Positions 41,376-51,112 of a stretch of DNA of 64,000 nt are shown here, in pieces; positions within the stretch are counted from its first letter, which is position 1, and each line of letters starts with the position of its first letter. The stretch comes from Shewanella sp. AS1 (GTDB taxonomy: Bacteria > Pseudomonadota > Gammaproteobacteria > Enterobacterales > Shewanellaceae): assembly GCF_021412565.1 (NCBI RefSeq), contig NZ_JAKCLJ010000004.1:1-64000 (forward strand). The letters run 5' to 3'. The notes beneath the pieces were generated by a model. It searched no databases and was not told the DNA's origin. It saw only the letters and a program-made list of their open reading frames with translations. Position numbers and translations under genes: made by a program.

Positions 41376-44300
41376 TTACCCCGCTACTACCGATAGTTCT
41401 GGCTCAGATTGCTCCAGGCGCAGGAGATCGCTAAGGGCAATATTCTTAGGTTTCACCAGCACGAAGCAATCTATCCAGTTTTCAAAATCATTCAATAACA
41501 TCTTGGCGTGCTCACTGCCGGTTTCGGCAAGGTGCTCCTCAATCAATCCCTTGAGATGTTGCTGCTGAATAGGGGCGTCGACCTTGTGGGTGTCGACCAT
41601 GTCCGGGTTAACCCGGCGATTAAAATGACCAAAACGGTCGAACACATAGGCAAAGCCGCCTGTCATGCCCGCGCCGAAGTTAACGCCGGTTTTCCCTAGC
41701 ACCACGACTATTCCGCCTGTCATATATTCACAGCCGTTATCGCCGAGGCCTTCGACGACTGCGATGGCGCCCGAGTTACGCACGGCGAAACGCTCACCGG
41801 CCTGACCGGCGGCAAATAACTTACCGCCCGTGGCGCCATAGAGGCAGGTGTTACCCACGATAACGCTCTTTTCGCTCTGGAACATACTGCCCAGAGGCGG
41901 ATAGATGGTGAGCTTGCCGCCGGACATCCCTTTGCCCACATAGTCGTTGGCATCGCCACAGAGATTAAGCGAGAGACCGGGCGCGTTCCACACACCAAAA
42001 CTCTGGCCTGCACTGCCGCTAAAGTTAAGCTGGATCGGCGCCTTGGCGCCAGTGCGGCCAATCTGGGTGGCGATATGGCCCGATAGCGCTGCGCCAACTG
42101 AGCGGTCCGTGTTGTTGATCTCAAAGCGGCCCTGGAAAGTCTCACCCCGTTCGACCGCGTCTTTCGCTGCGGCTAGGATTGTTAGGTTTAACTGGCCTTT
42201 ATCGGCGGTCGGATTGGCCTCCTGCCAGGTGGCGGCGCTGCCTTCGGGAATGGCTGGCTTGTACAAAATGGCAGAGAGATCCAGTTGCTTCTGTTTCTGA
42301 CTGCTGCCTGCTAAGGCATAGAGCCAGTCGCTGCGACCGACCAGCTGTTCAAACTCGCTGACCCCAAGCGCTGCCATCCATTCACGGATCTCGCGAGCCA
42401 TAAACTCAAAGTAGGTGATCACCCGCTCAGGCAGGCCGTGATAGTGCTTGTCTCTGAGCTGCTGGTTTTGGGTGGCAACGCCAGTTGCGCAGTTGTTCAG
42501 GTGACAGATACGCAGGTATTTACAGCCCAGAGCTATCATAGGCACAGTGCCGAAACCGAAGGATTCGGCGCCCAGCAGCGCGGCTTTTATCACATCTGTG
42601 CCAGTTTTCAGGCCACCGTCCACCTGGAGGCGGATTTTATGGCGCAGGCCGTTTTCCACCAAAGATTGATGCACCTCAGCTAGACCTAACTCCCAGGGGC
42701 TGCCAGCATATTTCACCGAGGTGATGGGGCTGGCGCCTGTGCCGCCATCATAACCAGAGATGGTGATCATATCGGCGTAGGCCTTAGCGACCCCAGTAGC
42801 AATGGTGCCGACACCGGGTTCAGAGACCAGTTTGACCGAGATCATCGCCTTGGGATTGATCTGTTTTAAGTCGAAGATCAGCTGGGCTAAGTCTTCGATG
42901 GAGTAGATATCATGGTGCGGCGGCGGTGAGATCAGGGTGACGCCGGGGCGGGCATGACGCAGCGCGGCGATCTCGACACTCACCTTATGGCCGGGCAGCT
43001 GCCCGCCTTCGCCAGGTTTCGCACCCTGGGCAACCTTAATTTGCAGGACTTCGGCATTGACCAGATAGTGGGCAGTGACGCCGAAACGTCCGGAGGCGAC
43101 CTGCTTGATGGCCGAGTTGCGCTCAGTGTTGAAGCGGCGTGGGTCCTCCCCGCCTTCCCCTGAGTTAGAGCGGCCACCGAGACGGTTCATCGCCACGGCT
43201 AAGGCTTCGTGGGCCTCAGGGCTCAGGGCGCCGATACTCATGGCGGCGCTGTCGAACCTGGGGTAGAGACGCTCAGCCTGCTCGACTTTCTCGAGTGCTA
43301 TGGCGTTTTGATCGCCTTTTACGCCAAACAGATCCCTGAGTGTCGCCACAGGGCGATCATCGACCAGCTGGGTAAAGCGTTGATAGGTGGCGTAATCTTG
43401 CTCCCTTAGGCTGAGCTGCAGGGTGTTGACCACATCCGGATTGAAACAGTGGTATTCGCCGCCGTCGACATATTTCAGCAGCCCGCCCTGGGGCAGGGGC
43501 TGATGTTTCTGAAACGCCCGTTTCTGCAGTTGCTGCTGATCTTGCTCCAGCAGTTCAAATGAGGCGCCCTCGATACGACTGATCACGCCTTTGAAGCAGA
43601 GCTCAACCACATCACTGGCAAGGCCAATGGCCTCAAATTGCTGACTGCAACGGTAGGAGGCGACTGTACTTATGCCCATTTTCGACATGATTTTACGCAG
43701 CCCTTTGTCTATGCCGTAACGGAAGTTAAGCATCAGCTGCTGAATATCTTTGATTCCGTGTCTGACGGCTAGGGCGCTGATGCTCTCGTAGGCTAGATAG
43801 GGGTAGATGGCGGTCGCGCCAAAACCTAAGAGCACGGCAAAATGGTGCGGGTCGCGGGCCGAGGCGGTCTCGACTATGATGTTGGTATCGCAGCGCAGGC
43901 TCTTATCGACCAGCACTTTCTGTACCGCGCCCACGGCCATGGCGGCAGGGATCACCTGTTTGCTCTTGTCTGTTGCGCGATCAGAGAGAATCAACAAGGT
44001 GGTGCCGGTGCGAGCGAGGCGCTCGGCTTCATCACAGACGCGACGGATCGCCGCTTCCAGACCTTCGCCCAGATCGTAGTTCAGATCCACCTTATTGGCG
44101 CGATAATAGGTCGCGTCCAGTGCTAGTAGCTGATGGAAATCGCTGAACAGCAAAATAGGGGAGTTAAACATCACCCGGTAGGCGTGGCCTGTGGTCTCGT
44201 TGAACAGGTTTTGCTCGCGACCTATGCAGGTGGCCAGGGACATCACATGTTTTTCCCGCAGCGGATCGATGGGCGGGTTGGTGACCTGGGCAAATTTCTG

Positions 44301-45824
44301 ACGGAAATAGTCATATAAAGTACGCGACTTTTTTGAGAGCACAGCCATGGGCGTGTCATCGCCCATAGATCCTATGGCTTCTTCGCCTTTTTCTGCCAGC
44401 ACCCAGAGCACTTGTTCGAGCTCTTCGCGGGAATAGCCAAACTGTTTCTGGTATTGCAGTAGAGTCTCGGGACTGAACTCACAGGCACCTTGAGACTCGC
44501 CGGGCATCTGCTCGGCGGGGATCAGGGTCTGGCTGTTCTTTGCCATCCACTCTTTATAGGGGTGACGGCGCTTAAGATCGTTATCTATCTCGAAGGAGGA
44601 GTAGAGCTGGCCATTAAGGGTATCGAGCACCAGAAGTTCACCTGGCCCAACGCGCCCTTTTTCGACCACTTCATCGGGGGCGTAGTCCCAGATGCCTATC
44701 TCGGAGGCAAGGGTCAGGATACGATCTTTGGTGATCACATAGCGTGAGGGGCGCAGACCATTACGGTCAACGGCGCAGGCGGCGTGGCGGCCATTGGTCA
44801 TTACTATGCCTGCCGGGCCATCCCAGGGCTCCATGTGCATGGAGTTAAAGTCGTAGAAGGCTTTTAGCTCATCGTCCATCTCAGGATTACTCTGCCAGGC
44901 GGGCGGAATAAGCAGGCGCATCGCACGGTAGAGGTCCATGCCGCCGGCGAGCAGCATCTCTAACATGTTATCGAGTGAAGAGGAGTCTGAGCCTGTCTCG
45001 TTGACGAAGGGGGCTGCCTGCTGAAGATCAGGCAGCAGCGGCGCATTGAATTTATAGGCGCGGGCTCTAGCCCACTGGCGATTACCGGTAATAGTGTTGA
45101 TCTCGCCGTTATGTGCCAGATACCTAAAGGGCTGAGCCAACGGCCATTTAGGTGAAGTATTGGTTGAGAATCGCTGATGGAACAAACAGATAGCACTTTG
45201 GAGGCGGATGTCGGCCAGGTCGGGATAGAAGGCGGGCAGATCCGCTGGCATCATCAGACCTTTATAGACGATCACCTGACCCGACAGACTGGCAACATAA
45301 AAATCTTCACATTCGCTCATCTGCTGCTCGAGGCGGCGACGTGCCATATAGAGACGGCGTTCAAGATCTTTCTCACGCCAGCCTATGGGGGCGTTGATCA
45401 GTACCTGCCAGATCTGGGGTTGGCTGGCCTGGCCTATTGACCCCAGCACCTCTGAGTTAACCGGCACTTCACGCCAGCCGGCGACACTTAAGGTCTCTTT
45501 TTCAAGCTCACGCTCCAGCAGCAGTTTAGTCTGCTCGGCAATCTGGGAGTCCTGACTGAGAAACAGCATGCCGACGGCAAACTTACGGCTGAGGTGCCAG
45601 TCATTCTCGCTGGCGATTGCTTCGAAAAACTTAATGGGGAGTTGCATAAGCAAGCCACAGCCATCACCTGTGCGGCCATCTGCGGCAATGCCACCACGAT
45701 GTTTCATGCGGTCGAGACCGTGGATCGCGGTGCGAACAATTCTATGGCTGGCTTCGCCATCCATCTGGGCTATTAAGCCAAAACCACAGTTATCCCGTTC
45801 AAAACTGGGGTGATACAAGCTCAT
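41376..45824 (-). CDS. gltB: Glutamate synthase (NADPH) large subunit
   Basis: Makes two glutamates from glutamine and 2-oxoglutarate, completing ammonia assimilation with glutamine synthetase. The class II amidotransferase N-terminus is exposed after removal of a 12-residue propeptide, leaving Cys13 (ERDNCGFG). The FMN domain follows, with the 3Fe-4S cysteines in CKYLRICHLNNC, and the C-terminal beta-helix is glycine-rich. It is 1482 residues, as in E. coli (1486). It is divergent from yhcC across a 538-base AT-rich space. Confidence 0.98.
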   Translation of the reverse strand: MSLYHPSFERDNCGFGLIAQMDGEASHRIVRTAIHGLDRMKHRGGIAADGRTGDGCGLLMQLPIKFFEAIASENDWHLSRKFAVGMLFLSQDSQIAEQTKLLLERELEKETLSVAGWREVPVNSEVLGSIGQASQPQIWQVLINAPIGWREKDLERRLYMARRRLEQQMSECEDFYVASLSGQVIVYKGLMMPADLPAFYPDLADIRLQSAICLFHQRFSTNTSPKWPLAQPFRYLAHNGEINTITGNRQWARARAYKFNAPLLPDLQQAAPFVNETGSDSSSLDNMLEMLLAGGMDLYRAMRLLIPPAWQSNPEMDDELKAFYDFNSMHMEPWDGPAGIVMTNGRHAACAVDRNGLRPSRYVITKDRILTLASEIGIWDYAPDEVVEKGRVGPGELLVLDTLNGQLYSSFEIDNDLKRRHPYKEWMAKNSQTLIPAEQMPGESQGACEFSPETLLQYQKQFGYSREELEQVLWVLAEKGEEAIGSMGDDTPMAVLSKKSRTLYDYFRQKFAQVTNPPIDPLREKHVMSLATCIGREQNLFNETTGHAYRVMFNSPILLFSDFHQLLALDATYYRANKVDLNYDLGEGLEAAIRRVCDEAERLARTGTTLLILSDRATDKSKQVIPAAMAVGAVQKVLVDKSLRCDTNIIVETASARDPHHFAVLLGFGATAIYPYLAYESISALAVRHGIKDIQQLMLNFRYGIDKGLRKIMSKMGISTVASYRCSQQFEAIGLASDVVELCFKGVISRIEGASFELLEQDQQQLQKRAFQKHQPLPQGGLLKYVDGGEYHCFNPDVVNTLQLSLREQDYATYQRFTQLVDDRPVATLRDLFGVKGDQNAIALEKVEQAERLYPRFDSAAMSIGALSPEAHEALAVAMNRLGGRSNSGEGGEDPRRFNTERNSAIKQVASGRFGVTAHYLVNAEVLQIKVAQGAKPGEGGQLPGHKVSVEIAALRHARPGVTLISPPPHHDIYSIEDLAQLIFDLKQINPKAMISVKLVSEPGVGTIATGVAKAYADMITISGYDGGTGASPITSVKYAGSPWELGLAEVHQSLVENGLRHKIRLQVDGGLKTGTDVIKAALLGAESFGFGTVPMIALGCKYLRICHLNNCATGVATQNQQLRDKHYHGLPERVITYFEFMAREIREWMAALGVSEFEQLVGRSDWLYALAGSSQKQKQLDLSAILYKPAIPEGSAATWQEANPTADKGQLNLTILAAAKDAVERGETFQGRFEINNTDRSVGAALSGHIATQIGRTGAKAPIQLNFSGSAGQSFGVWNAPGLSLNLCGDANDYVGKGMSGGKLTIYPPLGSMFQSEKSVIVGNTCLYGATGGKLFAAGQAGERFAVRNSGAIAVVEGLGDNGCEYMTGGIVVVLGKTGVNFGAGMTGGFAYVFDRFGHFNRRVNPDMVDTHKVDAPIQQQHLKGLIEEHLAETGSEHAKMLLNDFENWIDCFVLVKPKNIALSDLLRLEQSEPELSVVAG

Positions 45825-46362
45825 TTTTTAACTCCCTAATACTGCTAATGCCTACTCATACTACCTCGGGGCCTACTCATATTTCCTAGGGGAAAGTTAC
45901 AGCGATTGACATACACCCGAACCAATCAAATTAACTTTTGCACAATAAAAGGTCAATCCAAATTTATGCATAAAAATAGTGTGGTTAGAAGTGTTTTAAT
46001 TGGGATTTGTTATCAATTAACGTTAACGTTAACTGTGTTTTTGCTTGTATAACATTATGAATAAAAGCAATTTTTGAATTTACTAATAATTTGGTTAACT
46101 TTGGCGTAACAAAATGTTGTTGAAATTTTTATTTTGAAAAAATGATTTTTATTGCAGTAATGGTGAATGGAATTACAGGTATGCTTGTGCGTAAACTTTC
46201 CATCATACTCATTTGAGTTGCTTAACATTGTGATTTCTCGCGCAAAGTTTTCTTCTTAATCATTTTTGTTGGGATGTTTGTCGGGATGTTTGAAGAAGCA
46301 CAAAGTTTAGCTATAGCAGATTAGATAAAATCAGCATTCGTTAAATTAATGAGATGAGCTGA
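45825..46362. promoter_or_regulatory. gltB-yhcC divergent control region
   Basis: An AT-rich space of 538 bases with no gene. Notable words are the 16-base palindrome TTAACGTTAACGTTAA (46018-46033), the direct repeat GCCTACTCATA (45850-45860 and 45871-45881), and GGGATGTTTG twice with a 2-base gap (46271-46292). Length and composition suggest control of gltB. In enterobacteria this promoter is controlled by Lrp, which is not shown here. Confidence 0.55.
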
Positions 46363-47271
46363 GTGGGTCTGGATAGTCATGTTAATACCTTCGGTGTCCA
46401 GTGCCGACAAAGGTATGGAGAGCGTCTTAAGAAACTGACCATAGATGCAAAATTTACCTGTCCGAATCGTGATGGCACTTTGGGGCGTGGTGGTTGTACT
46501 TTCTGTAATGTGAAGTCTTTCAGTCACGAACACGGGACAATCGATTCGATCGCAGAGCAGTTGGCGAAAGGTCGTGCGCGATCAAAAGGCAAGAGTTCTA
46601 AATTTATCGCTTACTTTCAAGCCTATACCAGTACTTATGATGAATATAGGGTATTGAAACACAAGTATGATGAAGCGATTCAAGACCCGGACATAGTCGG
46701 CTTGTGTGTGGGAACCCGCCCCGATTGCGTACCGGATGACGTGATTGAACTGTTAGCAAGTTATCAGGAAAAAGGGCTCGAAGTCTGGTTGGAACTCGGG
46801 CTGCAAAGCGCCAATGACGAGACATTAAGACGCATCAATCGTGGTCATGGTTTTAGTGAATATCAGGATACGGTGCGCCGTGCCCGCCGCGCCGGTATTA
46901 AGGTGTGTACTCATCTTATCTTAGGTTTGCCTGGCGAGACCCATGAAGATTATCTCGCGACCCACAAGGCTGTGCTCGCTTGCGGTGTTGATGGACTTAA
47001 GATCCACCCTCTGCATGTTGTAGAGGGAAGCACTATGGCTAAGGCTTGGCGAGCGGATAGATTGAAATTACTCTCGCTTAAGGAGTATGCCTACAGCGTT
47101 GCCGAGCTTATTCGTTATACGCCCAAGGAGATAGTTTTTCACCGTGTTACTGCCTATGCTAAGAAGCCTATGTTACTGGCCCCTGATTGGTGTGCTTTTC
47201 GCTGGGATGGATTAGTTGCCATTGTCGATGACCTTGAGGCTAAGGGTGGACAGGGTCATTATTTGAGCTGA
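46363..47271 (+). CDS. yhcC: TIGR01212-family radical SAM protein YhcC
   Basis: A 302-residue radical-SAM protein with cysteines in CPNRDGTLGRGGCTFC, followed by FIAYFQAYTSTYDEY, GLCVGTRPDCVPD and LELGLQSANDETL. All are strongly matched by E. coli YhcC. Its substrate is not known. The start is a GTG at 46363 that aligns with the E. coli N-terminus. E. coli yhcC also lies between gltB and arcB. Confidence 0.92.
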   Translation: MGLDSHVNTFGVQCRQRYGERLKKLTIDAKFTCPNRDGTLGRGGCTFCNVKSFSHEHGTIDSIAEQLAKGRARSKGKSSKFIAYFQAYTSTYDEYRVLKHKYDEAIQDPDIVGLCVGTRPDCVPDDVIELLASYQEKGLEVWLELGLQSANDETLRRINRGHGFSEYQDTVRRARRAGIKVCTHLILGLPGETHEDYLATHKAVLACGVDGLKIHPLHVVEGSTMAKAWRADRLKLLSLKEYAYSVAELIRYTPKEIVFHRVTAYAKKPMLLAPDWCAFRWDGLVAIVDDLEAKGGQGHYLS

Positions 47272-47478
47272 TTTTACTTTTAATTAAGTTTAATTAATCT
47301 GGCAATAAATAGTGAAAGTTAGATCATTTTGATTACCACTTGGTTAATAAATAGTTAAAGAATCAAAGGTTTTTACCTTTAAATAGGTCTATTGGTTGCA
47401 CCTTCAACAATAGGCTGTATTATGTGCTTAGTTTAGTTTTTGCATTAGTAAAGCATTATTTATAAGGGGTGCCTTAAT

Positions 47479-47844
47479 ATGGCGACAGCAGAGTTAGAAT
47501 CGATATTGGATCTCAATACACTTGAGCAGTACTGTAGTGCTATCGGCGCCGGCACTCTACTTAAAAGTGTTGTCTTATTTGAGCAGCTGATGCCTGAATA
47601 TGTTGGCAATTTGGTCAAGGCTCAAACTGCCAAGGACAAAGAAACCTTATGCTCTGAAGCACATAAGTTTAAGGGTGCGGCGGGTTCAGTAGGATTAAAG
47701 CGTATCCAACAGTACGCACAGTTGTTGCAGCATGGTGAAGCGCCAGAGTGGGATGCAGAGCATGAAACCTGGTTACAGGTGATAGTCGACTATGCCAGCA
47801 GTGACTTGGCCAGTTTAAAGCATTACCTCGAGGCGAAAGCCTGA
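47479..47844 (+). CDS. hptA: Stand-alone histidine phosphotransfer protein HptA
   Basis: A 121-residue single HPt domain. The phosphorylated histidine is His62 in EAHKFKGAAGSVGLKRIQQ, nearly the same as the HPt domain of E. coli ArcB. No sensor or receiver domain is attached. In Shewanella oneidensis a protein of this type relays phosphate to ArcA together with a separate sensor kinase; the assignment here follows from that. It sits after yhcC, where enterobacteria have full-length arcB, so it looks like the surviving C-terminal piece of an arcB locus. A strong terminator follows. Confidence 0.9.
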   Translation: MATAELESILDLNTLEQYCSAIGAGTLLKSVVLFEQLMPEYVGNLVKAQTAKDKETLCSEAHKFKGAAGSVGLKRIQQYAQLLQHGEAPEWDAEHETWLQVIVDYASSDLASLKHYLEAKA

Positions 47845-47885
47845 TTGATTTAAACAGCGCGAAAGCCAGCACAAATTTCAAGACC

Positions 47886-47912
47886 CCGATGAGAGATCAT
47901 CGGGTTTTTTTA
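47886..47912 (+). terminator. Terminator after hptA
   Basis: CCCGATGA with TCATCGGG, loop GAGA, followed by seven T. Confidence 0.92.
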
Positions 47913-48055
47913 TTGCCCTATTTTAGCCAGTTTGAATTGACTGAGTTTTGCGCTTAGGCTCACAAAACTGTGTGATGACAGCGGGCTGGGGTGAGGTGAG
48001 TATGCTAGAGTAAGATTGAGTATATAAATATAAAAACGGATTGGTAATCGATTTT

Positions 48056-48973
48056 ATGAAACATTTGCCGAGTCTAAAAAACCTCTATTATCTGGTAAAT
48101 CTATACCAGGAACAGAATTTCAACCGCGCGGCCAAGCTATGCCATGTCAGCCAATCTACCCTCTCAAGCGGCATCCAAAACCTTGAGGAGCAGTTGGGGC
48201 ATCAGTTGATTGAGCGGGATCATAAATCCTTTATTTTTACCGCAATCGGCGAAGAGGTGGTGCAGCGCTCACGCAAGCTACTCACCGATGTTGATGATCT
48301 GGTCGAACTGGTTAAACACCAGGGAGAACCTATGACAGGCGGGATCCGTCTTGGCTGTATTCCAACCATAGCGCCATTTTTGCTCAGCCGCGTGGTCAAA
48401 CATTGTCAGGCTCATTACCCTAAGCTGACCCTTTTTTTAAAGGAAGACACCACGGAGCGGCTGCTCAATGCTTTAGGTAAAGGGGAGTTAGATCTGCTGT
48501 TAGTCGCCCTGCCGGCCAATACCAGCGGTTATCACAGTATGAAAGTGGGTGTCGATCCTTTTAAAATGGTGATCCACAAAGATTTATCGGCAGATATTCA
48601 CCAGCCCATAGACTACAAGATGTTACCCGATGAGAGCATCTTCTTGCTGCAATCGGAGCACTGCATTACCGGCCATGCCATCAGTGCCTGCCGTTTGGGT
48701 GACAGTGACAAAATCAATCCCTTTGCGGCAACCAGTCTGCATACATTAGTGCAGATGGTGAACAGCAAGCTAGGCACAACATTTCTGCCCCAGATGGCGA
48801 TAGATGCGGGTATCTTAAATGATACTGATTTAACAGTAATAACCCCACTGGGCGAGGCGCCTTATCGGGATATCGGCTTAGTCTGGCGTCAGACATCGAG
48901 CCGGATCATGACCTTTAGAACCTTAGGTCAGGCGATCGAAAAGTTATTGATGGGAGAGGCTAAAGCTAACTAG
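48056..48973 (+). CDS. oxyR: LysR-family hydrogen-peroxide regulator OxyR
   Basis: A 305-residue LysR-type regulator. The N-terminal helix-turn-helix is NFNRAAKLCHVSQSTLSSGI. The substrate-binding domain keeps two cysteines nine residues apart (HCITGHAISAC, Cys203 and Cys212), matching Cys199 and Cys208 that form the redox disulfide of E. coli OxyR. ATG 48056 is preferred over the in-frame TTG at 48041. No catalase or peroxidase gene is adjacent, so its targets are elsewhere. It converges with the cyclase gene. Confidence 0.88.
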   Translation: MKHLPSLKNLYYLVNLYQEQNFNRAAKLCHVSQSTLSSGIQNLEEQLGHQLIERDHKSFIFTAIGEEVVQRSRKLLTDVDDLVELVKHQGEPMTGGIRLGCIPTIAPFLLSRVVKHCQAHYPKLTLFLKEDTTERLLNALGKGELDLLLVALPANTSGYHSMKVGVDPFKMVIHKDLSADIHQPIDYKMLPDESIFLLQSEHCITGHAISACRLGDSDKINPFAATSLHTLVQMVNSKLGTTFLPQMAIDAGILNDTDLTVITPLGEAPYRDIGLVWRQTSSRIMTFRTLGQAIEKLLMGEAKAN

Positions 48974-49093
48974 CTCGGCAAAGTCGAATACTAGATTTGA
49001 CCCATCACTTGAGCTTAAGGCTTTGCCTTCAAGTGTGAGTCTTAAGCCTGGCAGTCTGAATCAATGAAACTTGTTTGGCGAGCGCCTTGATGA

Positions 49094-50173
49094 CTAGTTG
49101 TCTGATGTTTTCACCGAGACACCATAGACCTCGATAGAATGCTGTTTGCCCTTGAGTTTTACCGGCCCAAGCTTTTTAAACAGATAGTCGCTGCTGCTGG
49201 TATCTAACTGGGAGTAGAGCGAGCCTGAGATCAGCATACGTTGTCCCAGTGGATTGCATTGATCCTGCAGACGGGCAAGCGTATTAAGTACATCGCTGAA
49301 GAAACTGATCTCCTGCTTCTGTACACCCACGACGGCGGCAACCACCTGGCCACAGTGGGCGGCGGCTTTGAATTTTGGCACGAAGCCGTACTGCTCTTCA
49401 AAATAGCGTCTTTGCCAACTCAGCTGCTGACTAAACTCATAATAGATATTGAAGCTGCGATCCAGTTTTACCCCTTCCTCTAACGGCCAATAGATCAAGA
49501 CGGCATCACCCATATAGCGATAAATTTCGGCTTCATTGTTGACTATGGTGTCAGATAACAGGCTAAAGCAGTCCTGGATCAGGCGGCTGAAGCGATAATC
49601 CCCTAAGGATTCGGCGTGGCTGGTGGACGCCACCATGTCCAGATAGAGAAACAGGCGTTGCTCATACCGTGGACGGTGATATTTACCCAGCCCTATGTTG
49701 AGCAATACCTTAGGGCCAACCAGCAGTGCCATCTGTTCGATAAAGGCCAATCCGATACGCACAGCCACTAAATAGATCATCAGCGCCTGAAATGCTGGGC
49801 TATAGAGTATGTGCGCTGTCAGCATCTGTCTTAGGGTTGTCATGTGGTTTTCTATGGCCCACATATTAAGAAACTGAGTAATGTAGGCGAGGGTGGTTGC
49901 GCCCAGAAGCAGGAAAAGCCCTTTAAAGATCACCGAAAACAGATAGGGCATACGGTTGATCGCACTGAAATCTGCGATCAAGTTTGACATCCAATGCAGG
50001 CTACCGAAAATAATCCCCATGTAGATAGATAAAGTAGCAAGATCACTTGACCCTACTGCCCATTGTGGTAATTCAGGTGCCTGTGAATAGCGGAAAAAGA
50101 CAAAGGACGCCATGGCAATTGTCCAAGCGACAATGGCAAACGTTAATTTCTTTGCTTGTCTGTGTGCTCTCAC
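49094..50173 (-). CDS. Membrane-bound class III adenylate cyclase
   Basis: A 359-residue protein. About four membrane helices lie within residues 11-150. A C-terminal cyclase domain follows with metal-binding Asp179 (LYLDMVAST) and Asp223 (YMGDAVLIYW), adenine-specifying Lys286 and Asp294, and Asn297 and Arg301 (SDVLNTLARL) for catalysis. The full residue set favours ATP as substrate and suggests an active enzyme; this is inferred. S. oneidensis has several cyclases feeding CRP. A CRP-like site lies upstream at 50257-50272. It converges with oxyR. Confidence 0.85.
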   Translation of the reverse strand: MRAHRQAKKLTFAIVAWTIAMASFVFFRYSQAPELPQWAVGSSDLATLSIYMGIIFGSLHWMSNLIADFSAINRMPYLFSVIFKGLFLLLGATTLAYITQFLNMWAIENHMTTLRQMLTAHILYSPAFQALMIYLVAVRIGLAFIEQMALLVGPKVLLNIGLGKYHRPRYEQRLFLYLDMVASTSHAESLGDYRFSRLIQDCFSLLSDTIVNNEAEIYRYMGDAVLIYWPLEEGVKLDRSFNIYYEFSQQLSWQRRYFEEQYGFVPKFKAAAHCGQVVAAVVGVQKQEISFFSDVLNTLARLQDQCNPLGQRMLISGSLYSQLDTSSSDYLFKKLGPVKLKGKQHSIEVYGVSVKTSDN

Positions 50174-50256
50174 GGTAAAGAAAAAATCCTGAATACGAGT
50201 AATCTTTTAAGATGCGCTAGTGTATAGAAAACATCCCTACAATTTCCAGTGATAAT

Positions 50257-50272
50257 TGTGATAAAGGTCAAA
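50257..50272. promoter_or_regulatory. Possible CRP-type site upstream of the adenylate cyclase gene
   Basis: TGTGA, 6 bases, TCAAA; one mismatch to the CRP consensus TGTGA-N6-TCACA. It lies about 85-100 bases before the start codon, where a regulator could act. Single near-matches occur by chance. Confidence 0.35.
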
Positions 50273-50437
50273 TGAAGTCCAGATCGGCGAAATAAAATCT
50301 CATCATGCTGATTAAAAGCCATAAATTGTTTTTATTTTATTGAGTTTTCATTGCACATCTGTTGTAACCCTTGCCGTCGCAAGTTTTCTGCGCTTGCGTC
50401 TATGTCGCAGCTTTGAGGAGGCGATTATTAACACAGG

Positions 50438-51112
50438 CTAACCGAAGTGGCGTTGAAGGATCTTATGAGTAAAGGGGATCTTTAAATAAAACCCACGGGG
50501 ATTAATGAGTTTGGTATTGCCCTGGGCATCGATTCCCTGGGTAACAGAGCGGTTATTGGCGCCCTTTGGCCGCAGCTGTAACACTTCGCCGTGACGGGCG
50601 GTGATCTGCTCGACTTTACCTAAAGCAATCAACTCCATGATCTCCTCCCAATCCTGGCGGATCATGGCCTGTTCCTGTGCCGATGGCGTCCACAGAATAG
50701 GCATACCTATTTGGCGGTTCGCCAGCGGCTTATCGCGCATTCCTTCGACAGGGATCCAAAGTACACGCTGTAATTTGTGAAAAACTAGGCTCTCTTCCCA
50801 CCTCAGTCCCTGAATATTGATCAGCGGAGCGACAGTCACATAGGTGGTTTCCATTGGTTTACCGCAGTCATCGACCGGGATGCTTTTTAGCTCTATGCCT
50901 AAGTGCAAGAAGTCCTGTTCGGGTTTAGAGCCGGCCTGGGCGCCTAATTCGTATTCAATGAGCTGACCTATCCAGCCTTTATCGCGCTTTAGATCTCTGG
51001 GAACCTTGATATGGTGCGAGTCAGCGAGCTGACCCAAAGTCAGGCCTGCCATCTCTTGGGCCCGTTGCATCAATTCTTCAACGGATTTAGGTGAAGTGGG
51101 AGTGGTGATCAT
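50438..51112 (-). CDS. mutH: DNA mismatch repair endonuclease MutH
   Basis: Nicks the unmethylated strand at hemimethylated GATC sites during MutS/MutL-directed repair. The catalytic set D-x6-ExK is Asp67, Glu74 and Lys76 ([11 protein letters not shown]), with spacing as in E. coli (70, 77, 79). It is 224 residues. Its presence implies Dam methylation in this organism. It is divergent from rppH across a 691-base space, as in E. coli. Confidence 0.97.
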   Translation of the reverse strand: MITTPTSPKSVEELMQRAQEMAGLTLGQLADSHHIKVPRDLKRDKGWIGQLIEYELGAQAGSKPEQDFLHLGIELKSIPVDDCGKPMETTYVTVAPLINIQGLRWEESLVFHKLQRVLWIPVEGMRDKPLANRQIGMPILWTPSAQEQAMIRQDWEEIMELIALGKVEQITARHGEVLQLRPKGANNRSVTQGIDAQGNTKLINPRGFYLKIPFTHKILQRHFG

